Below are positions 8,325 through 15,738 of a stretch of DNA of 64,000 nt, piece by piece; position 1 is the stretch's first letter; every line of letters starts with the position of its first letter. Position numbers and translations under genes: made by a program. Below the pieces are notes generated by a model. The model worked only from the letters and a program-made list of their open reading frames with translations, was not told the DNA's origin and made no database searches. Origin of the DNA: Conchiformibius steedae (GTDB lineage Bacteria; Pseudomonadota; Gammaproteobacteria; Burkholderiales; Neisseriaceae); NCBI RefSeq assembly GCF_014054725.1, contig NZ_CP059562.1, positions 1 to 64,000 on the forward strand. The letters run 5' to 3'.

Positions 8325-8675
8325 ATGGCAGAAAACGCGAAAATCCCCTTATGCGCACACGCCCAAGTGCAGGAAGCGGGCGTATTGAAAGTGGCACATC
8401 CGCAGCACAAAGACATCAGCATGGTTTTGATTCACAAAGACGGCGCATGTTTTGCCTACCGCAATGTTTGTCCGCATTTTTCCATTCAGTTGGACAACGC
8501 GCAGGGACATTTTTTTACCTATCAAAACCGCTATATTATGTGCGCCCACCATTCGGCAATGTTTGAAGTGGACACGGGTTTGTGTGTAGATGGACCGTGT
8601 AAAGCCCATTCTTTGCAGGCGGAAAATATTGTGGTGGAAGACGGGCAGGTATTTTGGTTGTCGCATGACTTTTGA
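8325..8675 (+). CDS. Rieske-type [2Fe-2S] ferredoxin
   Basis: Small electron-transfer protein of 116 residues with a Rieske cluster motif: C49-P-H51 and C73-A-H-H76, separated by 21 residues, slightly longer than the commonest spacing. It starts four bases after the dioxygenase stop. No partner oxygenase alpha subunit or reductase is encoded nearby, so it is not part of a complete ring-hydroxylating system here. A role in re-reducing the iron of one of the two dioxygenases would parallel ferredoxins such as XylT in catechol pathways; that is inference. Confidence 0.85.
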   Translation: MAENAKIPLCAHAQVQEAGVLKVAHPQHKDISMVLIHKDGACFAYRNVCPHFSIQLDNAQGHFFTYQNRYIMCAHHSAMFEVDTGLCVDGPCKAHSLQAENIVVEDGQVFWLSHDF

Positions 8676-8708
8676 ATAATTGAAGCCCGATATTGAAGTT
8701 TTGGATAC

Positions 8709-8720
8709 AGGCTGCCTGAA
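8709..8720 (+). repeat. DNA uptake sequence, exact AGGCTGCCTGAA
   Basis: Intergenic exact 12-mer of the Simonsiella-type uptake dialect between the ferredoxin and LysR genes. Further exact copies are at 9713-9724, 11024-11035 and, on the minus strand, 18521-18532. Confidence 0.7.
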
Positions 8721-8833
8721 TATTGACAGCCTTCGTATAAAACATTATTTTTTCAAATTATTTACCAGCAGCTTGACGGTTCTCTGTCAGGCTGTTTTTT
8801 TAACATCAGCAGTAATCAGAAAGGACGTGTGTC

Positions 8834-9820
8834 ATGGACAAACTGCAATGTATGGAAGCCTTTGTGCGGGTGGCGCAAAGCGGAAGTTTTGTTCAGGCTG
8901 CCGAGCAGTTGGGGGTGGCGCGTTCGGTTATCAGCACCCGTATCCGCCAGTTAGAGCAATTTGTGGATGCGCCGCTGTTTCACCGCAATACCCGTTCCGT
9001 GCGCCTGTCTGAAATTGGCGAGCAGTATTATGCCGAATGCGCCCAACTGCTTAACCGTTTTGAAGTGCTGATGAGCGATATGGCATTGGCAAAAAACGAT
9101 TTAAAAGGGCGTTTGCGGATACATTTGGTACCTGGATTCGGTTTGGGGTATTTCAGCAGACAGTTGGCGCGGTTTACCCGTTTATATTCCGATATTGAGT
9201 TAGATTTGGTGGTCAGCGATAAGATTGTGGACCCCGTATCGGGTGGTTTTGATGTGGCGTTTCAGATTTTTCCGCCCAAGGGCGAAAGTTTGATTGAACG
9301 GCGGATTTTTCATGTTAATCGCGTGTTGTGCGCTTCGCCTGATTTTGTGGCGGAATACGGCGTACCGTATTTGCCCGAACATCTGCATCGGTTTGAAATC
9401 GGTTATTACTCAGGCTATCCCGAGCGCAATAAAATCAAGTTTTTAATTGACAGAATATTTTACGAATTTCCGATTCAGGCGCGAATCAGCTCTTCATCGA
9501 TTCATTTGCTACATGATTTTGCCGTGGGCGGTGGCGGAATTGTTTGTCTGCCGACTATTGTTGCCAAAGACGCGCTGTTAGACGGCAGCTTGATTTCGGT
9601 TTTAACTGAATATTTTATCCCACCCTACAGCCTGCGCGCGGTGTTTCCACCCAATTCCAAAAACATCAAAAAAGTCAGACACATTATTGATTTTATTTCG
9701 GAAGACATCAGCAGGCTGCCTGAATGGGATAAGCAGTTGATTGAGAAAGGCTGCTTGTCACCTTTAGCCGCATCGTTCAATGAGTACCGCAATACCCTGT
9801 CCGACACCGATGCACATTGA
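8834..9820 (+). CDS. LysR-family transcriptional regulator
   Basis: The N-terminal winged helix-turn-helix (FVRVAQSGSFVQAAEQLG, then RSVISTRIRQLE) and a LysR substrate domain are clear. At 328 residues it is about 20 longer than usual, and the extra C-terminal tail is encoded opposite the 3' end of the thiolase gene (9764-9820). By position it is the likely activator of the hydroquinone genes, possibly responding to hydroquinone, hydroxyquinol or maleylacetate. It carries an uptake sequence in its coding region (9713-9724). Confidence 0.9.
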   Translation: MDKLQCMEAFVRVAQSGSFVQAAEQLGVARSVISTRIRQLEQFVDAPLFHRNTRSVRLSEIGEQYYAECAQLLNRFEVLMSDMALAKNDLKGRLRIHLVPGFGLGYFSRQLARFTRLYSDIELDLVVSDKIVDPVSGGFDVAFQIFPPKGESLIERRIFHVNRVLCASPDFVAEYGVPYLPEHLHRFEIGYYSGYPERNKIKFLIDRIFYEFPIQARISSSSIHLLHDFAVGGGGIVCLPTIVAKDALLDGSLISVLTEYFIPPYSLRAVFPPNSKNIKKVRHIIDFISEDISRLPEWDKQLIEKGCLSPLAASFNEYRNTLSDTDAH

Positions 9821-10978
9821 ACAAATCGCGTAACGTCCGCCCGATACTTCCAGCTGATTCACGGCGGTTGCCAGCAGGCGCGTACCCGATGCGCCCAGCG
9901 GATGCCCAATGGCAATCGCGCCGCCGTTGGGATTAACACGCGGGTCGTCGTCCGCCAAACCCAAATCGCGGGTACACGCCAAGGCTTGCGCGGCGAAAGC
10001 TTCATTTAATTCAATGACATCAATGTCTTCCAAACGCATATTGGTTTTGGCGAGCAATTTTTTAATGGCTGGCGCGGGCGCAAATCCCATAATGCGCGGT
10101 TCAATCCCAACGGTAACGCCACCGAGAATGCGGGCGCGTGGCGTTAAACCGTATTGCGCCACCGCGCTGCCTGAAGTGAGCAGAGCGGCGGACGCGCCGT
10201 CGTTGATGCCTGAAGCATTCCCTGCCGTTACCGTGCCTTCGGCAAACACCACGGGTTTCAGTTTTGCCAAACCTGCCAAGGTGGTCTCGGGGCGCGGGTG
10301 TTCGTCTTGCGACACGATAATCGGTTCACCTTTGCGCTGTGGAATGCTGATAGGGACAATTTCGCGTTGAAAAAAGCCTTTGGCATTCGCGGCGGCGGCT
10401 TTTTGCTGACTGGCAAGGGCAAAACGGTCTTGGTCTTCGCGGCTGATGCCAAATTGCGCCACCAGATTTTCGGCGGTCTGCGGCATGCTGTCCACGCCGT
10501 AACGCGCTTTCATTTCGGGATTGACAAAACGCCAACCCATTGTGGTGTCTTCAATTTTTTGAGCGCGTCCGAAAGCCTGTTCTGCCTTGCCCATCACATA
10601 GGGCGAACGCGACATATTTTCCACGCCACCCGCAATCATTAAATGGGCATCGCCGCTGCGAATGGCACGGCTGGCGGTTAAAACAGCATCCAAAGACGAA
10701 CCGCATAAGCGGTTGAGTGTAGAGGCAGAAACCTGTGTTGGCATACCCGCCAGCAGTGCCGACATCCGCGCCACATTGCGGTTGTCTTCACCCGCTTGAT
10801 TGGCGCAACCGAGCAACACATCGTCTAATGCGCCCCAGTCCAATTCGGGGTGGCGGTTCATTAAGGCACGAATCGGCTCTGCGCCCAAATCATCGGTACG
10901 CACCGCCGCCAATGCGCCGCCATAACGTCCAAACGGGGTGCGGACAACGTCAATAATATAAGCATCGTTGGGATTCAT
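9764..10978 (-). CDS. pcaF: 3-oxoadipyl-CoA thiolase
   Basis: Thiolase of 404 residues that splits 3-oxoadipyl-CoA into succinyl-CoA and acetyl-CoA. The nucleophile C92 (NRLCGSSLDAV), the NEAFAAQ segment, the histidine of GHPLGASG and the second cysteine in CSMCIGVGQG are all present. Immediately upstream are both subunits of a 3-oxoadipate CoA-transferase, which points to the 3-oxoadipate pathway rather than fatty-acid oxidation or acetoacetyl-CoA synthesis. It converges on, and overlaps by 57 bases, the LysR gene. Confidence 0.9.
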   Translation of the reverse strand: MNPNDAYIIDVVRTPFGRYGGALAAVRTDDLGAEPIRALMNRHPELDWGALDDVLLGCANQAGEDNRNVARMSALLAGMPTQVSASTLNRLCGSSLDAVLTASRAIRSGDAHLMIAGGVENMSRSPYVMGKAEQAFGRAQKIEDTTMGWRFVNPEMKARYGVDSMPQTAENLVAQFGISREDQDRFALASQQKAAAANAKGFFQREIVPISIPQRKGEPIIVSQDEHPRPETTLAGLAKLKPVVFAEGTVTAGNASGINDGASAALLTSGSAVAQYGLTPRARILGGVTVGIEPRIMGFAPAPAIKKLLAKTNMRLEDIDVIELNEAFAAQALACTRDLGLADDDPRVNPNGGAIAIGHPLGASGTRLLATAVNQLEVSGGRYAICSMCIGVGQGIAVLIERCG

Positions 10979-11007
10979 GGGCTATTCCTTAACTTGAGTG
11001 GCAAAAT

Positions 11008-11045
11008 GCCGCAGCTTTTTTTCAGGCTGCCTGAAACACTGCGGC
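11008..11045. repeat. Hairpin enclosing an uptake sequence
   Basis: GCCGCAG and CTGCGGC arms surround TTCAGGCTGCCTGAA, which contains an exact uptake sequence. It lies between the CoA-transferase and thiolase genes and may modulate read-through or mRNA stability. Confidence 0.5.
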
Positions 11046-11053
11046 TTAATGGT

Positions 11054-11710
11054 TTATTTAATGTGTTTGTCAGCCAAAAGTGGCGCGGCAGTCAGGTTTT
11101 GCAAATCGGCAAAACTTAAACCCTCTACCATTTCCGTTACCAACAAACCTTGTTCGGTAATGTCCAATACGCATAAATCGGTGTAAATGCGGTCCACACA
11201 GCGCAAACCTGTGGCAGGATAGCTTAATTTTTCCACAATTTTGGGTTCGCCACTGCGGCTGGTATGTTCCATGGTTACCCACACTTTTTTCGCGCCCACT
11301 GCCAAATCCATCGCGCCGCCCACGGCAGGAATGGCATCGGGTGCGCCCGTGTGCCAGTTTGCCAAATCGCCCTGCGCCGACACTTGAAACGCGCCCAATA
11401 CGCAAATGTCCAAATGTCCGCCGCGCATCATGGTAAACGAATCGCCGTGATGGAAAAAACAGCCGCCTTGCAGCAGGGTAACAAATTCTTTGCCCGCATT
11501 GATTAAATCGGGGTCTTCTTCGCCCTTGGGCGGCGGCGGGCCAAATGCCAGCAAACCATTTTCCGAATGCAGGAAAATTTCTTTATCGGCAGGCAGATAA
11601 GCAGCAATTTTGGTCGGCAGGCCAATACCTAAATTCACATATGCGCCTTCGGGAATGTCTTGTGTTACACGGCGGGCAATGTCTTCACGGCTACGTTTTT
11701 GCGGATTCAT
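11054..11710 (-). CDS. pcaJ: 3-oxoadipate CoA-transferase subunit B
   Basis: Beta subunit of a succinyl-CoA:3-oxoacid CoA-transferase, 218 residues. The start at 11710 has a GAGGAG ribosome site; a longer reading to 11746 would run into the upstream gene. The catalytic glutamate is E50 in HSENGLLAFGP, and the N-terminal VNLGIGLPT glycine-rich motif is present. Ten bases separate it from subunit A. With the neighbouring thiolase and the maleylacetate-forming genes, 3-oxoadipate is the likely substrate; acetoacetate is the main alternative. Confidence 0.87.
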   Translation of the reverse strand: MNPQKRSREDIARRVTQDIPEGAYVNLGIGLPTKIAAYLPADKEIFLHSENGLLAFGPPPPKGEEDPDLINAGKEFVTLLQGGCFFHHGDSFTMMRGGHLDICVLGAFQVSAQGDLANWHTGAPDAIPAVGGAMDLAVGAKKVWVTMEHTSRSGEPKIVEKLSYPATGLRCVDRIYTDLCVLDITEQGLLVTEMVEGLSFADLQNLTAAPLLADKHIK

Positions 11711-11720
11711 GGGCAACTCC

Positions 11721-12380
11721 TCAAATTTTAACAATATGGCGGACAAAAATACCGGGGGTAATGATGTGTTCGGGATTCAGTTCGCCCAATTCCACCACTT
11801 CCGATACTTCGGCAATGGTAACGGCAGCCGCCGTTGCCATAATCGGACCAAAATTGCGCCCCGATTTACGGTACACCAAATTGCCCCAACGGTCGCCCTG
11901 ATGGGCTTTAATTAAAGCAAAATCGGCTTTAATCGGGTATTCCAGCACATAATCGCGCCCGTCAATCTCACGGGTTTCCTTGCCTTCCGCCAACAGCGTA
12001 CCAAAGCCTGTGGGCGTAAACACCGCGCCCAAACCCATACCCGCCGCCTGAATCCGACACGCCAGATTGCCCTGCGGCACCAGTTCCAATTCAATTTTAC
12101 CGGCGCGGTACAGCTCTTCAAACGCCCACGAATCCGCCATACGCGGAAACGAACAAATGATTTTGCGTACCGCCCCGCTGCTTAACAAACGGCTTAAACC
12201 GTCATCACCGCTGCCCGCATTATTACTGATAATCACCAAATCTTTGGCACCCGTTTCAATCAAACCGTCAATCAAGCCCGCAGGCTGTCCCGCCCCGCCG
12301 AAACCGCCAATCATAATACTGGCGCCATCGCCGATTTGCGAGAGTACATCACCGAGTGCACGGCTGCTTTTATCAATCAT
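11721..12380 (-). CDS. pcaI: 3-oxoadipate CoA-transferase subunit A
   Basis: Alpha subunit, 219 residues from the ATG at 12380, which has AAGGG upstream; a longer in-frame start at 12440 lacks a comparable site. The CoA-transferase 1 signature IGGFGGAGQPAGLIDGL is near the N-terminus and VIISNNAG follows. It is the first gene of the minus-strand unit subunit A, subunit B, thiolase, which finishes the pathway started by the plus-strand genes. Confidence 0.87.
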   Translation of the reverse strand: MIDKSSRALGDVLSQIGDGASIMIGGFGGAGQPAGLIDGLIETGAKDLVIISNNAGSGDDGLSRLLSSGAVRKIICSFPRMADSWAFEELYRAGKIELELVPQGNLACRIQAAGMGLGAVFTPTGFGTLLAEGKETREIDGRDYVLEYPIKADFALIKAHQGDRWGNLVYRKSGRNFGPIMATAAAVTIAEVSEVVELGELNPEHIITPGIFVRHIVKI

Positions 12381-12639
12381 GGCATTTACCCTTGGCATTG
12401 GAAAAACAGTAAGCGATTGTAACGGTTTTAGTAGTTTCATACAGTCTGGTATGGCAAAGACAGTGTTTTTTTATTGAGAATAATTTAGCAGCAGTAAATT
12501 CAATTGCAAAATAAATATCAATACATAGTGAGGTACAAAACATTTAATATATTAAAATAAACAACCCGATTAAATAACAAGAATTCCATAAAATAGAGTA
12601 AAATACCCGTTTGGAAATTTTTTAAAAATTAGGTTTTTT
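12381..12639. promoter_or_regulatory. AT-rich divergent promoter region
   Basis: No gene is visible. It separates the minus-strand CoA-transferase unit from the plus-strand methyltransferase operon and presumably holds promoters for both. No simple sequence repeat of the kind that switches Neisseria mod genes is present. Confidence 0.4.
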
Positions 12640-15600
12640 ATGTCCCAACTGATTGAGCTTACCCGAAAACTCAAAGAAATTTTTCAAATCGACCGTGCCG
12701 ATTTGGATTTCGGCATTTACCGCATTTTGAATACACGCAGTCAAGAAATTGAACGCTATTTGAGTGAAACCTTGCCACAAGCCGTCAAACAAGCCTTTGG
12801 CGAAAACCAAAGCGAACAAGTTTTAAGCTGGACAAACGAATTAGAGCAAGCCAAAAAACAAGCCCAAGATTTAGGCATTGACCCGACACAATCGCCAAAA
12901 GTACAAGATTTGAAAAATAAAATCGTCCAAGCCCAAAAAAGCACAGGCGACAACGAAACCGCTGTTTACCGCCATTTGCTTACCTTTTTTGGTCGCTATT
13001 ACGAAGATGGCGATTTTATCAGTCAGCGCCGTTACAAAGGCGATACCTATGCAGTTCCTTATGCCGGTGAAGAAGTGCTGTTGCATTGGGCAAATAAAGA
13101 CCAGTATTACACCAAATCAGGCGAAAATTTCAGTAACTACCGTTTTACATTGGCAGATGATGAGCGCACAGTATTTTTCCGTTTAAACAGCGCCGATATC
13201 GCCAAAGACAACCGCAAAGACAACGATACCAAACGCCTGTTTACACTGGCTGTTGCTCAAATTATTGAGCAGGAAAATGAAGATGGTGAAATCGAGACCA
13301 TTGAAATCAATCCCATTACACAAAGTGAAGACGGTAACACCTTAACCATTTTGTTTGATTATAAGCCATTTGCAAAATCAGAAAAGCAAGAAAAAATCCT
13401 AGAAAAAGATTTGCAAACCTTGCTGTCTCACGATTTATTGCAAACCACATGGAGTGCATTGGCAGATCGGGAACCCACAGAAAAAAATCCCAACCGCACT
13501 TTATTGGAAAAACATTTATCCGATTACACACAAAAAAATACTGCTGACTATTTTATTCATAAAGATTTAGGCGGATTTTTGCGCCGTGAATTGGATTTTT
13601 ATATTAAAAATGAAGTGATGAATTTGGACGATGTGCAATCTGCTCAAGCATTTGCCCACATTGAAGCCAATTTACGCCTAATTCAAACCTTGCGTAGTAT
13701 TGCATTGGAAATTATCAGCTTTTTGGCACAACTGGAAAATTTTCAGAAAAAATTATGGTTAAAGAAGAAATTTGTTGCTAACTGCCACTATTTGATTACT
13801 TTAAATCATATTCCCAATCAATTTTATCAGGCCATTTTTGCTAATACCAAACAACGTGAGCAATGGGAAAATTTATTTTCAGTAAAAGATTTGCATGATA
13901 AAGATTTGGACTTTTCCAATGCTTCAAATCCCTATGCTTATTTGGTAGTGGATACCTCGCTGTTTCCTAATGAATTTCAATCGCAACTTTTAACTGCTTT
14001 ATCGGCACAAATTTCAGGCAGTCTTGATGACCATATCAATGGTACGCTGATTCACTCAGATAATTTTCAAGCCCTGAATTTATTACAAGCGCGTTATCGG
14101 GAACAGGTAAAATGTATTTATATTGATCCTCCTTATAATACAAATGCTTCACCTATTGTATATAAAAATGGTTATAAACATTCAAGTTGGGTAAGTTTAA
14201 TACAAGATAGAGTTTTACTGGGATTAAATCTAGCTCATCAATCAGCAATACAATTTACTGCTATTGATCATGCTGAATTATTTAATTTAGGTAAACTACA
14301 AGATCAGATATTTACAGAAGAAAACAGAATTGCAATCATTCCTATACAACATAATCCAAAAGGTAGAAATCAAGCTGTCTTCTTTTCGGAAAATTGTGAA
14401 TATATGTTTTGCTATGCTAAGAATATTAATAAAGCAGAATTTAATCAAGTAGCTATTGATGAGGAAGTGTTGGTAACATTTACAGAAAAAGATGAAAAAG
14501 GTAAATATAGGTGGGAAAACTTTATTCGTGCAAGGACATCATGGTCAAGAAAAAATAAGCCTAATAATTGGTATCCTCTTTATGTAAGTCCCGATTTAAA
14601 AATAATATCAACAGTAAGCCAACCTGAATATATTGAATTATATCCCCAAACAGATAATGGGGATTATGCTTGGAAAGTGATTCCAGAAAGTTTTATTGAA
14701 CAAAATAAAGGAAATGATTATTTTAAAGCTGTTAAGGAAAATGGAAGAATTGTTATTTATCATAAATATTATGAGCAACAAGTATTTAAAAATTTCTGGG
14801 CGCAAAAAAAATACCAATCTGAATTTAATGGTACAAACTTATTGAAGTCTGTTTTAGGAAACAACCTATTTAATTTTCCAAAATCTATTTTTGCAGTACT
14901 AGATAGTATTAAAATAGTTTCTAAAAAACAGGATATTGTCTTAGATTACTTTGCAGGGAGTGGCACAACCGCTCATGCTGTGATTAACTTAAATCGTGAA
15001 GATAACGGTCGTCGTCAATATATTCTTGTAGAGCAGGGAGAATATTTTGATACCGTACTCAAACCGCGTGTGCAAAAAGTGATTTACAGCCAAGAATGGA
15101 AAGATGGCAAACCTGTAGCATCCGATAAACATTCAAGCAGCCTAAACGGTGTGCCACAAATCGTTAAAGTGCTGAAACTGGAAAGTTACGAAGATACGCT
15201 GAATAATTTAGTTCTTCAAAAGCGACAAGGGGAATTACCAACAGAAGAGGCAAAAAAAGACTATCTGCTCCACTATATGCTGAATATTGAAAGTCGTGAT
15301 AGCTTGCTGAATGTGTCGCATTTTGCTAAGCCGTTTGATTATCAATTGAAAATTGCTACGAATAGTGCTGGGGCATTTGATGAAAAAAATATTGATTTGG
15401 TGGAAACCTTTAATTACCTGATTGGGGCAAAAGTCATTGGTGTGGACGATAAACGCAGCGAACAAGGTTTTGTGGCAGTAGAGTGCCGTTTGCCAAATCA
15501 AGATTCAGACGACAAAACGTTGATTTTTTGGCGCGATTGCCAGTGTGTTGGCTACGAGGAATTGCAAAAACATTTTAACCGTTTGGGCATTAATCCTGCT

Positions 15601-15738
15601 GACAGCGAATACAGCCAAGTTTATGTTAATGGCGACCACACGCTTGAAACAGTGTGGGACGGCGAACAAAGCGGCAGCCTGAAAATCCGTTCTATTGAAG
15701 CAGAATTTTTGGCATTGATGTTTGCAGGGGAAGAATAA
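12640..15738 (+). CDS. Type III-like adenine-specific DNA methyltransferase (Mod)
   Basis: Large N6-adenine methyltransferase of 1032 residues. Motif IV (D496-P-P-Y) precedes motif I (F771-A-G-S-G-T-T), the order of beta-class enzymes such as type III Mod. Between them lies the target-recognition region (about 14130-14960), visibly richer in A and T than its flanks. The N-terminal 480 residues are longer than in ordinary Mod proteins. It overlaps the next gene by one base (TAATG). It probably methylates a short site and protects host DNA from the neighbouring helicase-nuclease. Confidence 0.85.
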   Translation: MSQLIELTRKLKEIFQIDRADLDFGIYRILNTRSQEIERYLSETLPQAVKQAFGENQSEQVLSWTNELEQAKKQAQDLGIDPTQSPKVQDLKNKIVQAQKSTGDNETAVYRHLLTFFGRYYEDGDFISQRRYKGDTYAVPYAGEEVLLHWANKDQYYTKSGENFSNYRFTLADDERTVFFRLNSADIAKDNRKDNDTKRLFTLAVAQIIEQENEDGEIETIEINPITQSEDGNTLTILFDYKPFAKSEKQEKILEKDLQTLLSHDLLQTTWSALADREPTEKNPNRTLLEKHLSDYTQKNTADYFIHKDLGGFLRRELDFYIKNEVMNLDDVQSAQAFAHIEANLRLIQTLRSIALEIISFLAQLENFQKKLWLKKKFVANCHYLITLNHIPNQFYQAIFANTKQREQWENLFSVKDLHDKDLDFSNASNPYAYLVVDTSLFPNEFQSQLLTALSAQISGSLDDHINGTLIHSDNFQALNLLQARYREQVKCIYIDPPYNTNASPIVYKNGYKHSSWVSLIQDRVLLGLNLAHQSAIQFTAIDHAELFNLGKLQDQIFTEENRIAIIPIQHNPKGRNQAVFFSENCEYMFCYAKNINKAEFNQVAIDEEVLVTFTEKDEKGKYRWENFIRARTSWSRKNKPNNWYPLYVSPDLKIISTVSQPEYIELYPQTDNGDYAWKVIPESFIEQNKGNDYFKAVKENGRIVIYHKYYEQQVFKNFWAQKKYQSEFNGTNLLKSVLGNNLFNFPKSIFAVLDSIKIVSKKQDIVLDYFAGSGTTAHAVINLNREDNGRRQYILVEQGEYFDTVLKPRVQKVIYSQEWKDGKPVASDKHSSSLNGVPQIVKVLKLESYEDTLNNLVLQKRQGELPTEEAKKDYLLHYMLNIESRDSLLNVSHFAKPFDYQLKIATNSAGAFDEKNIDLVETFNYLIGAKVIGVDDKRSEQGFVAVECRLPNQDSDDKTLIFWRDCQCVGYEELQKHFNRLGINPADSEYSQVYVNGDHTLETVWDGEQSGSLKIRSIEAEFLALMFAGEE

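Noticed and set aside
12640-12700. Phase-variable repeat in the mod gene start
   Set aside because: Neisseria modA genes carry AGCC- or CCAC-type tracts; none is visible in the 5' part or promoter here.
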